Assembly (NCBI GenBank): GCA_041741995.1
Contig: JBGSJN010000051.1
Coordinates: 1 to 5,636, forward strand
Origin: WTXA01 sp041741995
GTDB taxonomy: Bacteria; Bacillota; TC1
Length of the DNA stretch: 5,636 bases
Direction of reading: 5' to 3'
Shown one piece after another: positions 1 to 5,483 of this stretch; position 1 is the first letter of the stretch; each line of letters opens with the position of its first letter. Made by a program: the position numbers and the translations under genes. Under the pieces are notes generated by a model, which was not told the origin of the DNA, ran no database searches, and worked only from the letters and a program-made list of their open reading frames with translations.

Positions 1-19
1 TTTGTCTATATTAATATTT

Positions 20-955
20 CTATAACATATTCTTTTTTCTCATCAAGTACCAAACTGATGCTGCTATCATTATACTCATAATGAATATCAATAATGTTAT
101 CAATGGATTAGAATCAAAAGGCATTGGTACATTCATTCCAAAGAAGGAAAATACCATCGTAGGAATGGCTAAGATAATAGTCACACCTGCAAGAATCTTC
201 ATAACATTATTCAAATTATTTGATATAATTGATGCAAAAGCATCCATCAAACCTGTAAGAATATTACTGTTTATTTCAGACATCTCAATAGCCTGTCTTG
301 TTTCAGTTAAAACATCCTCCAATAAATCCTCATCTTCTTCATACATTGGAAGAACATTTGTTCTAAAAATCTTTTTCATTACTATTTCATTAGCTTTCAA
401 TGAAGTAGTGAAATATAGCAAACTTTTCTCTAGGCCAAGTAATTTAATGAGTTGTTCATTCTGCATTGAACCATGTAAAGATCTTTCTAATTCTCCTGTT
501 TTTCTATCAATAAATTTTAGGAATTTCAAATAATAAGTCGCAGTTTTATAAAAGATCTGTAAAGCAAATCTTGTTTTCTTTAATGTTGAAAGAGTTTTTA
601 CACTTCTTGTTATAAAATCTTGTAAACAATTGGTCTCTTCAAGACAAACTGTAATAAAATGATCATTTACTATTATAATTCCTAACGGTATAGTATTATA
701 GATTATTAATGACTCGCCCTCTTCTTCTTCAATTGGCACATTAATAATAAATAAAACTTGGTCATCTTCTATATCAATTCTTGGTCTTTCCTCTGAGTCA
801 AGAGGTGCTTCTAAAAATTCCAGCAAGGCTCCAGTTTCTTCACTAATTTTAACTAGCTCTTCCTTACTTGGGTTTATGATATTTATCCAATTATGACTAT
901 CTTTGTTATCAACAATATTTAGTTTGTTATCTATTGTTTTGTAAGCTTTTACCAT
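20..955 (-). CDS. corA: CorA-family magnesium (divalent cation) channel
   Basis: Complete 311-residue inner-membrane channel of the CorA/2-TM-GxN family, which forms pentamers that admit Mg2+ (some members carry Co2+ or Ni2+). The decisive signature is at the C-terminus: the stretch LNNVMKILAG followed by membrane segment 1 (about residues 254-272, with PTMVFSFF), the GMN selectivity motif at 273-275 followed by VPMPF, then membrane segment 2 (about 285-305) and a short basic tail RKKN. Residues 1-240 are the soluble cytoplasmic alpha/beta and long-helix domain. Length is normal for the family. The ATG at 953-955 is preceded five bases upstream by GGGAGG (961-966). No terminator or independent promoter is clear between recN and this gene, so it may be transcribed with recN; a short ORF with its own strong ribosome site lies just upstream. 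Family is certain; the ion preference is inferred from family. Confidence 0.95.
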   Translation of the reverse strand: MVKAYKTIDNKLNIVDNKDSHNWINIINPSKEELVKISEETGALLEFLEAPLDSEERPRIDIEDDQVLFIINVPIEEEEGESLIIYNTIPLGIIIVNDHFITVCLEETNCLQDFITRSVKTLSTLKKTRFALQIFYKTATYYLKFLKFIDRKTGELERSLHGSMQNEQLIKLLGLEKSLLYFTTSLKANEIVMKKIFRTNVLPMYEEDEDLLEDVLTETRQAIEMSEINSNILTGLMDAFASIISNNLNNVMKILAGVTIILAIPTMVFSFFGMNVPMPFDSNPLITLLIFIMSIMIAASVWYLMRKKNML

Positions 956-956
956 A

Positions 957-980
957 TAGGCCTCCCATCCGGATTGCCTA
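957..980 (-). promoter_or_regulatory. Possible hairpin around the corA ribosome-binding site
   Basis: Read on the minus strand, TAGGC (980-976) is complementary to GCCTA (961-957), giving a five-pair stem with a 14-base loop. The loop carries most of the corA Shine-Dalgarno GGGAGG (966-961) and an 8-bp palindrome ATCCGGAT. The left arm begins with the TAG stop codon of the upstream short ORF, so a ribosome terminating there would cover the arm. The pairing is seen in the sequence; a regulatory role is inference and the stem is short. Confidence 0.35.
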
Positions 981-1043
981 ACTGTTAATAGACAACCCTA
1001 ATAATTTTTTTATAACTGTTTTCGATGTCCCTGGGTCATCCAT
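978..1043 (-). CDS. Short ORF (21 residues) in the corA leader, putative leader peptide
   Basis: Unrecognised 21-codon ORF lying between recN and corA. It starts at ATG 1043-1041, begins MDDPGTSKTV, ends LLGLSINS and stops at TAG 980-978, 22 bases before the corA start codon. Its start is preceded by GGAGGTGA (1056-1049), an eight-base match to the 3' end of 16S rRNA and the strongest ribosome site in the window, with GGAGG eight bases from the ATG. It has no signal peptide or membrane segment; the middle is basic (KKLL). Placement and ribosome site argue for translation. A role as leader peptide or translational coupler for corA is inference: Salmonella corA is known to carry a short leader ORF (corL), but there is no sequence similarity claimed here. 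It could also be a remnant of a lost gene. Confidence 0.5.
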   Translation of the reverse strand: MDDPGTSKTVIKKLLGLSINS

Positions 1044-1048
1044 TCAAC

Positions 1049-1056
1049 TCACCTCC
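1049..1056 (-). promoter_or_regulatory. Strong Shine-Dalgarno site of the short corA-leader ORF
   Basis: GGAGGTGA on the minus strand, five bases from its last base to the ATG at 1043. It begins 13 bases after the recN stop codon. There is no other start codon in range that it could serve, which is the main reason the 21-codon ORF is called. Confidence 0.6.
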
Positions 1057-1069
1057 ACTAAAGTTCAGT

Positions 1070-2749
1070 TTACACTTTTTTTTTACTTAATGCAAATAAA
1101 ATCATCTCTTTACTTTGTGCCTTGCTTGCATTAAAATTGTCCTTGCCACCAAGCATTCTGCTCAGTTCTTCAATTTTCTCATTTTCACTATCAAGACTAA
1201 TTGCTTCAATAAGTGTTCTGCCATCATTTTGTTTCTTCGAAACCGCAATAATCCTATCTGAAAAAGCACCCATGATTGCCGAATGACTTACACAAATCAC
1301 TTGTCTTTTCCTTCCAATTCTTTCTAGAGCTTCAGCTACTTTAAGAAGCGCTTCTCCTCCAACACCAGAATCAATTTCATCAAAAATCAAACTAGGTATG
1401 ATATCAAATTCAGCTAAAACCCCTTTTATGGCAAGCATAACTCTTGATATTTCTCCACCTGAGGCGATCTTTTTCAATGGTTGAACCCCTTCACCAATAT
1501 TAGGAGAAAAAATGAATTCTACTAAATCTTTCCCATTATCTCCAGGCTCTTCTCTAGAAGAAAAAGTTATATCAAAACCTTTTTCGTATATATTTAGTTC
1601 CTTCAATTTATTCTTTATACCTTCTGTTAATTGTAAAGCTGCTTCTTTTCTTAAATTGCTAAGTATTTCGGCCTTGTCATTATATATGGCCAATTTGTCC
1701 GTAATATCAGCTTCTAATTCTATTTTTAATTGGGTGATGTTAGAAAACAGTTGTATCTTATCTTCCATTTCATTACGCTTTTCAATTATTTCTTGGACAG
1801 TCTTCCCATATTTACGTTTAAGTTTATTAATTTCACCAATTCTGTTTTCTATACTATTAATTCTATCCTCATCATAATCTAGATTATGATAGTAGTTCTT
1901 AAACTCATCATTTATACTATCTATTTCATAGTATAAATCACTAAATTTGGCTGTTAGTGCTTCTAATGTAGAGTCTAGACTAGAAATTTCTTTTAAAGTA
2001 AAGGAAACACTATTTAACCTATCCACAATACCGTTTTCATTCAATTGACTGTAAATAGAACTGGCTTTTTTCATCAGTTTTTCGCTATTTAGTATTCTAG
2101 TTCTATCCTCTTTTAATTTCAAATCTTCTTCTTCACTTAAATTAGCATCGTTAATTTCTTTTATTGCATATTCATAATAGGAAATCATATCCTCTTTTTC
2201 ATTAAAAGCCAAATCTTTTCTTTTATTTATTAAAGATTTGTATTCAAGATAAACCACCTTAACTTCTTGCAGAATTTGATTTTCTTTGTTTGTGGTAATC
2301 AGAAATTTATCTACAAGTTCCAATTGTTTATCATTATGCAGGATACTTTGTTCTTGATTCTGTCCATGAATATCAAAAAGGAATGAGCCTATTCTTTGAT
2401 ATATATTCAAAGGAACAGTTTTATAATTTATCTTACACTTATTTGTTCCTGAGACTGATATCTCACGTGACATATAGATTTCGCACTCTTCAATTTCTAT
2501 TAAATCTAAATTGTTCAATAACATTTTTAAATCATTTTCAATTATGAAGTATCCTTCTACGGTTGCTTTGTCTTCGCCTCTTCTAATTAACTCAGAACTT
2601 GCTCTTTTACCACATAATATACCTATACTATCAAGAAGAATTGATTTGCCAGCACCTGTTTCACCTGTAAGCACATTCAATCCAATTGAGAATTCAATAT
2701 TCAATTGTTCAATTAATGCAAAGTTTCTAATTCTTAGTTCCTTTAACAT
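1070..2749 (-). CDS. recN: DNA repair protein RecN (SMC-like ATPase)
   Basis: Complete 559-residue RecN, an SMC-like cytoplasmic ATPase that gathers and tethers broken DNA ends early in recombinational double-strand-break repair. Visible parts in order: N-terminal MLKELRIRNFALIE; Walker A GETGAGKS at 29-36; DIHGQ (Q-loop region) at 126-130; a long charged coiled-coil half from about 150 to 350; ABC signature ASGGE at 429-433; Walker B LIFDEID at 454-460 followed by SGVGGEA; H-loop VSH with His489. Length is normal (about 550-575 in the family). After the H-loop His the sequence reads SAIMGAFSD where B. subtilis and E. coli RecN have LPQ. The ATG directly follows the argR stop codon with no gap; the best ribosome site, GGAGGG at 2769-2764, lies inside argR with a long 14-base spacer, suggesting translational coupling. 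No LexA-type box is seen at the operon promoter. Confidence 0.97.
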   Translation of the reverse strand: MLKELRIRNFALIEQLNIEFSIGLNVLTGETGAGKSILLDSIGILCGKRASSELIRRGEDKATVEGYFIIENDLKMLLNNLDLIEIEECEIYMSREISVSGTNKCKINYKTVPLNIYQRIGSFLFDIHGQNQEQSILHNDKQLELVDKFLITTNKENQILQEVKVVYLEYKSLINKRKDLAFNEKEDMISYYEYAIKEINDANLSEEEDLKLKEDRTRILNSEKLMKKASSIYSQLNENGIVDRLNSVSFTLKEISSLDSTLEALTAKFSDLYYEIDSINDEFKNYYHNLDYDEDRINSIENRIGEINKLKRKYGKTVQEIIEKRNEMEDKIQLFSNITQLKIELEADITDKLAIYNDKAEILSNLRKEAALQLTEGIKNKLKELNIYEKGFDITFSSREEPGDNGKDLVEFIFSPNIGEGVQPLKKIASGGEISRVMLAIKGVLAEFDIIPSLIFDEIDSGVGGEALLKVAEALERIGRKRQVICVSHSAIMGAFSDRIIAVSKKQNDGRTLIEAISLDSENEKIEELSRMLGGKDNFNASKAQSKEMILFALSKKKV

Positions 2750-3208
2750 TTATATTAACCATTCCCTCCAATTTACTAGCAGATTATCAGATACTGTTTT
2801 ATTATTCGTAATAACTAAAATAGTATCGTCACCTGCAATTGTTCCAATCACACCATCAATTTTTTCTTGATCAAGATAGAAAGCCAAATTCGGTGCCCCA
2901 CCAGGTCTTGTATGTAAGACAATCAAATAGTCTACATTATCCATTTTTACTACAGTGTTAATATAAATATCTTTTAATATTTGTTTGTTAACTGAAACTT
3001 CAGAAATTTTATTACTTGATACCCGATAAATTGAACCATTTAATCCCACTTCTTTAACTAGTTTCAAGTTTTTAATATCTCTAGAGACTGTAGCTTGAGT
3101 CGCTAATAGTCCCCTTTTTTCTAACTCCTCAACTAATTCACTTTGGGTCTTTATATCCTGTTCTCTTATTATATTCAATATTAGGTTTTGTCTTTCCTTT
3201 TTATTCAT
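2750..3208 (-). CDS. argR: Arginine repressor ArgR/AhrC
   Basis: Complete 152-residue arginine-responsive transcription factor that acts as a hexamer, repressing arginine biosynthesis and often activating catabolism when L-arginine binds. The N-terminal winged helix-turn-helix (about residues 1-65) contains ATQATVSRDIKNLKLVK with the DNA-contact Ser42-Arg43 pair. The C-terminal trimerisation and arginine-binding domain contains HTRPGGAPNLAFYLD and GTIAGDDT (122-129), with the arginine-binding Asp pair 127-128. The HTRPGGAPNL stretch differs from the more usual PGNA form. Start chosen at ATG 3208-3206: it has AGGAG (3218-3214) five bases upstream and gives the usual family length; an extension to TTG at 3229 would add seven residues and has no ribosome site. 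It follows nadK by 21 bases and abuts recN, so the three are very likely one operon. Confidence 0.96.
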   Translation of the reverse strand: MNKKERQNLILNIIREQDIKTQSELVEELEKRGLLATQATVSRDIKNLKLVKEVGLNGSIYRVSSNKISEVSVNKQILKDIYINTVVKMDNVDYLIVLHTRPGGAPNLAFYLDQEKIDGVIGTIAGDDTILVITNNKTVSDNLLVNWREWLI

Positions 3209-3213
3209 AATAA

Positions 3214-3218
3214 CTCCT
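3214..3218 (-). promoter_or_regulatory. argR ribosome-binding site (decides the start)
   Basis: AGGAG on the minus strand in the 21-base nadK-argR gap, five bases before ATG 3208. It supports this ATG over the in-frame TTG at 3229, which abuts the nadK stop codon and has no comparable site. Confidence 0.75.
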
Positions 3219-3229
3219 AAATTTTTCAA

Positions 3230-4036
3230 TTATTTTCTTTTCCCGATTTTATCCCCAAGAACTTTGAAGAATACTCTATCTTTAAATCTAATTGTTTTTG
3301 TTATTATTTTAGATCTATTAATTTTTACCGAACTTTTATTATTTAACTTATAGTGTCTTTGTCCATCAACTGTAACAATACTTTTTCTACCTACACTAGT
3401 TAGTATGGCTTCTATTTCTTCTGAAGCATTAACAACAATTGGACGTGCATATAATGTATGAGGGCAAATAGGTGTTAATAGAATAACATCCATTTCAGGA
3501 GTCAAAATAGGCCCTCCTGCTGACAGGGAATAAGCAGTTGAACCAGTAGGTGTTGAGATAATATAACCATCGGCAAAAAATTCATCTACATCAACTTCTG
3601 ATACTTTTAGTAAGAACCCTAACATACCTTCTAAGTAGTTTCGTGAAAACACCACATCATTTAGTGCAATATCTTTGTATATTACTTTTCCATCATTTAG
3701 TATTTCAACATCTAACATTATTCTCTCTTCAATTATATAATTGTTTCTATCAAGAGATTTTTCCAAATATTCATCAATATTCTGCTTTTCAACAGAAGTT
3801 AAGAACCCTAATCTACCTAGATTTATTCCTAGAATAGGAATAACTTTAGATTGAATCAAGCTGGCTGTACTTAATATTGTTCCATCGCCCCCAAGAACTA
3901 CTAGAAATTCACAATCATCTGTTAATTCATTAATATTTGTGACAACTGCTTTGCCTTTTTTTTGATACCATTTAGAGATGTAATCAAAAAGTTCAATTGC
4001 GCCTTTTTTGTCTTCATTGAATACTATACCAATCAC
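3230..4036 (-). CDS. nadK: NAD kinase (NAD+ to NADP+)
   Basis: Complete 268-residue cytoplasmic NAD kinase, phosphorylating NAD+ at the 2' hydroxyl with ATP or polyphosphate to make NADP+. Diagnostic motifs: GGDGT at 49-53 (catalytic Asp51 region), NLGRLGFLT at 72-80, the ND pair at 126-127 in the NE/D motif, and the glycine-rich DGYIISTPTGSTAYSLSAGG at 156-175, followed by PICPHTLYARPIVV. Length is typical. The start is GTG 4036-4034, supported by AAGGAG seven bases upstream; the next in-frame ATG is far downstream and would remove the core. First gene of nadK-argR-recN, a neighbourhood commonly found after tlyA in Firmicutes; here the link to tlyA is interrupted by three genes. Likely transcribed from the promoter at 4066-4094. 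Confidence 0.97.
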   Translation of the reverse strand: MIGIVFNEDKKGAIELFDYISKWYQKKGKAVVTNINELTDDCEFLVVLGGDGTILSTASLIQSKVIPILGINLGRLGFLTSVEKQNIDEYLEKSLDRNNYIIEERIMLDVEILNDGKVIYKDIALNDVVFSRNYLEGMLGFLLKVSEVDVDEFFADGYIISTPTGSTAYSLSAGGPILTPEMDVILLTPICPHTLYARPIVVNASEEIEAILTSVGRKSIVTVDGQRHYKLNNKSSVKINRSKIITKTIRFKDRVFFKVLGDKIGKRK

Positions 4037-4043
4037 TATATAT

Positions 4044-4049
4044 CTCCTT
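4044..4049 (-). promoter_or_regulatory. nadK ribosome-binding site (supports GTG start)
   Basis: AAGGAG on the minus strand with a seven-base spacer to GTG 4036-4034. No in-frame ATG is at a suitable distance, so it fixes the non-ATG start. Confidence 0.8.
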
Positions 4050-4065
4050 ATAAATTACTAATCTA

Positions 4066-4094
4066 ATTTTATAGGTTATTGTATAATTATGCAA
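4066..4094 (-). promoter_or_regulatory. Candidate sigma-A promoter of nadK-argR-recN
   Basis: On the minus strand, TTGCAT (4094-4089), a 17-base spacer and TAAAAT (4071-4066). The -10 element matches 5 of 6 consensus bases, the -35 element 3 of 6. It lies between the ferredoxin terminator and the nadK ribosome site, the right place for an operon promoter, with transcription expected to begin near 4059. An overlapping TATAAA at 4073-4068 would give a 15-base spacer and is less likely. Confidence 0.5.
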
Positions 4095-4097
4095 TAA
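4076..4097. promoter_or_regulatory. 22-bp palindrome over the nadK promoter, ARG-box-like operator
   Basis: Near-perfect inverted repeat with 11-base arms and one mismatched pair; outer arms TTATTG and CAATAA. The inner 18 bases (4078-4095) match the known ArgR operator consensus WNTGAATWWWWATTCANW at 16 of 18 positions, the two misses being symmetrical. It covers the -35 box and part of the spacer of the candidate nadK-argR-recN promoter, where a bound repressor would block polymerase. Because argR is the second gene of this operon, autorepression is a natural reading. AT-rich DNA makes ARG-box-like matches common by chance, so the factor is inferred; the palindrome itself is directly seen. 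Confidence 0.5.
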
Positions 4098-4110
4098 CAC
4101 TTTATAAATT

Positions 4111-4143
4111 AAAAAGGAGCTGACTATAATTATCAGCTCCTTT
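4111..4143 (-). terminator. Rho-independent terminator after the ferredoxin gene
   Basis: Perfect 11-bp stem: AAAGGAGCTGA (minus-strand 4143-4133) pairs with TCAGCTCCTTT (4123-4113), with a nine-base loop, and the minus strand continues into a run of five T (4115-4111). It starts 12 bases after the ferredoxin stop codon and separates it from nadK. On the plus strand the T run is only three bases, so it is read as one-directional. Confidence 0.88.
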
Positions 4144-4155
4144 AATATTTCAGTC

Positions 4156-4344
4156 TTAGTTGATTGAAATCGCTTCAACAGGGCAACTATCTTTTGCACT
4201 GTTAGCAGAATCAAGTAAATCTCCAGCTAATTCAATGTCTTTTGCAACAGCTAAACCATCATCTTCCATTTCAAAAACTTCAGGACACTCATTCACGCAG
4301 TTTTCACAGCCAATGCAAGTATCTTTATCTACTAATGCTTTCAT
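4156..4344 (-). CDS. Single [4Fe-4S] ferredoxin
   Basis: Complete 62-residue acidic soluble electron carrier. The motif CIGCENCVNECP supplies Cys10, Cys13 and Cys16, and Cys54 in SCPVEAI is the fourth ligand, so one [4Fe-4S] cluster is expected, as in Thermotoga maritima ferredoxin, which it resembles in length and layout. The loop between is acidic (FEMEDDG). Cys20 is retained, but the position that forms a disulfide with it in the Thermotoga protein (eight residues before the last ligand) is Ser46, so that disulfide cannot form. The ATG at 4344-4342 has AAGGAGGT (4358-4351) six bases upstream. It follows the asparaginase-family gene by 43 bases, with its own candidate promoter and a terminator directly after. 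The redox partner cannot be told from context. Confidence 0.95.
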   Translation of the reverse strand: MKALVDKDTCIGCENCVNECPEVFEMEDDGLAVAKDIELAGDLLDSANSAKDSCPVEAISIN

Positions 4345-4379
4345 AATTCAACCTCCTTATATATTTTATTTGCAATTTA

Positions 4380-4408
4380 ATTCTACCCTAGATAATCTGA
4401 CTTAGCAA
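4380..4408 (-). promoter_or_regulatory. Candidate promoter of the ferredoxin gene
   Basis: On the minus strand, TTGCTA (4408-4403), a 17-base spacer and TAGAAT (4385-4380): 4 of 6 and 5 of 6 consensus bases with ideal spacing. Transcription would start near 4373, leaving a leader of about 30 bases. The -35 box lies in the last codons of the upstream gene. With the following terminator it would make the ferredoxin a one-gene unit, though readthrough from the upstream gene is also possible. Confidence 0.5.
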
Positions 4409-5317
4409 TATATTGTCATTAATTATATAAGTTAAAAATGCGATTCCTTCTTCAACACTGCTACCGCTACAATATAATACTTTATATTCATCAAGAAAGC
4501 TTCCAGAAAAGTATTGTTTACTATCTAAATTATTATTTAAACATTGCGAAATAACTACAATCGGCTTTTTCATTTTATTATATTTTTCAATTCTTTTCTT
4601 TAAGAACATGTCTTCTTTGAAGGTTCCTTGTCCATATGCGAGTATAATAAGACCGTCAGCAATATTTTTCGTGTCACGAATATACATAAAAGGATTAAGA
4701 TAAATAATTTCCAGCTTTAAATCATTTATAATATTGAATTTTATTTCATTAATAGTACTAAATAATTTTAATCTTAATTTATCTAGATAAGAATTTGTAA
4801 TTTCCTGATATGGTGATTTCGATAAACTATTAGTTTTTGAAGTTGGTTGTAATAAAAGCGTCTCATTCATAGCAATACTAACTACTCCATGATTTTTATA
4901 TAAGTCTATTTGTTCTATTGCAAAGTTTATATTATTAATTCCTTCTTTTTGATCTTGGTCATATGAATTTATTGCACCTGTTAAAATAATCGGCTTCTTA
5001 AGCCCTCTAATTTGCCATTTAAGAAGACTTTGTAAGTATGCCATGGTATCGGTGCCACTAATGATTATGAAGCCTTTGTAGCTTTCATATTCCCTTTTTA
5101 ATATTGTGGAAATTTCATTAAATATCTTATAATCAAATTGACTAGAATCAATAATTTTACTTATCATTGTTATTTTATCAAAACTATTTAAACTAACTTT
5201 TTCAAGTATGTCGTTTATTATCTCATCCTTGTTAATTAAAGCTTTAATATCTCCATCAGTTTTAGACATTCCAATTGTACCACCTGTGTAAATAATTAAT
5301 AGTCCATTATTTTCCAT
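4388..5317 (-). CDS. Type I L-asparaginase-family protein (divergent)
   Basis: 309-residue cytoplasmic protein of the asparaginase/glutaminase family; members hydrolyse L-asparagine to aspartate and ammonia. Family marks: TGGTIGM at 11-17 with the nucleophile Thr14; DSSQ at 57-60 in the substrate-binding position; GTDT at 88-91 with Thr89-Asp90; and TSK with Lys161, so the two Thr, Asp and Lys of the catalytic set are all present. Differences from typical members: SGTDT instead of HGTDT, LTGAI where TGSQ is usual, and an altered SDxxxN stretch (KEGINNIN). The C-terminal domain (about 215-309) ends in SGSSVEEGIAF. There is no signal peptide. Start chosen at ATG 5317-5315, nine bases from AGAGGAG; an in-frame TTG at 5323 lies only three bases from that site and is unlikely. 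Fold and catalysis are likely; the exact substrate is uncertain, so no symbol is given. Confidence 0.85.
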   Translation of the reverse strand: MENNGLLIIYTGGTIGMSKTDGDIKALINKDEIINDILEKVSLNSFDKITMISKIIDSSQFDYKIFNEISTILKREYESYKGFIIISGTDTMAYLQSLLKWQIRGLKKPIILTGAINSYDQDQKEGINNINFAIEQIDLYKNHGVVSIAMNETLLLQPTSKTNSLSKSPYQEITNSYLDKLRLKLFSTINEIKFNIINDLKLEIIYLNPFMYIRDTKNIADGLIILAYGQGTFKEDMFLKKRIEKYNKMKKPIVVISQCLNNNLDSKQYFSGSFLDEYKVLYCSGSSVEEGIAFLTYIINDNILLSQII

Positions 5318-5326
5318 ATACAAAAA

Positions 5327-5334
5327 CTCCTCTT
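5327..5334 (-). promoter_or_regulatory. Ribosome-binding site of the asparaginase-family gene
   Basis: AAGAGGAG on the minus strand, nine bases before ATG 5317, which decides the start against TTG 5323. Its left end overlaps the -35 box of the tRNA promoter on the other strand. Confidence 0.75.
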
Positions 5335-5361
5335 GACTAATTTGTGTAAAATAGTTATAAT
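5333..5361 (+). promoter_or_regulatory. Sigma-A promoter of the tRNA-Trp gene
   Basis: TTGACT (5333-5338), a 17-base spacer and TATAAT (5356-5361): 5 of 6 and 6 of 6 consensus bases at ideal spacing, the best promoter in the window. Transcription should start near 5368, about 12 bases before the mature tRNA 5' end, leaving a short leader for RNase P to remove. Confidence 0.88.
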
Positions 5362-5379
5362 TTTTTATGTGGCATATTT

Positions 5380-5455
5380 AGGGGAGTAGCTCAACTGGTA
5401 GAGTAGTGGTCTCCAAAACCATTGGTTGCGGGTTCGATTCCTGTCTCCCCTGCCA
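5380..5455 (+). tRNA. tRNA-Trp (anticodon CCA)
   Basis: A 76-base gene that folds as a complete cloverleaf with encoded CCA. Acceptor stem AGGGGAG (5380-5386) pairs with CTCCCCT (5445-5451); D stem GCTC/GAGT; anticodon stem GTGGT/ACCAT around the loop CTCCAAA with anticodon CCA at 5413-5415; five-base variable loop; T stem GCGGG/CCTGT around TTCGATT. The discriminator base is G73 (5452), the bacterial TrpRS identity base, followed by CCA 5453-5455. There are four G-U pairs (10-25, 27-43, 49-65, 51-63) but no mismatches. It is transcribed alone, opposite to every protein gene here. Confidence 0.98.
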
Positions 5456-5483
5456 AAAAACAGCTGATTACAGCTGTTTTTTT
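5455..5483. terminator. Bidirectional terminator between tRNA-Trp and tlyA
   Basis: Inverted repeat: AAAAAACAGCTG (5455-5466), loop ATTA, CAGCTGTTTTTT (5471-5482), with the T run reaching 5483. On the plus strand it ends the tRNA transcript, and its first A is the last base of the tRNA CCA. On the minus strand it ends tlyA, and the tlyA stop codon TAA (5484-5482) supplies the base of the stem. Flanking A/T tracts give a U run in both directions. The GC core is only CAGCTG, six pairs. Confidence 0.85.

Noticed and set aside
81..533. Plus-strand open frame antisense to corA
   Set aside because: It mirrors the corA coding sequence, has no ribosome site and no recognisable domain; the same holds for the open frames antisense to recN, nadK and the ferredoxin.
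956..1069. Mg2+ riboswitch (M-box) upstream of corA
   Set aside because: The gap is 114 bases, mostly taken by a short ORF, with no long conserved stems; too small for an M-box.
1067..1095. TTGCAT-17-TAAACT as a promoter for the corA leader
   Set aside because: The -10 matches only 4 of 6 bases and the transcript would start almost on top of the ribosome site; part is a poly-A tract coding for lysines at the recN end.
4037..4110. LexA/SOS box for the operon containing recN
   Set aside because: No GAAC-N4-GTTC-like element is present in the promoter region.
4014..4214. Minus-strand 66-codon frame spanning the nadK-ferredoxin gap
   Set aside because: It runs through the terminator, operator and nadK promoter and overlaps two certain genes; no ribosome site or protein-like composition.
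4733..4750. 17 of 18 match to the ARG-box consensus
   Set aside because: It lies deep inside the asparaginase-family coding sequence, in AT-rich DNA, far from any promoter; taken as a chance match.
5380..5400. TTGAGC on the minus strand inside the tRNA as -35 for the asparaginase-family gene
   Set aside because: No acceptable -10 element lies 16-18 bases downstream; CATAAA at 19 bases is too weak to call.
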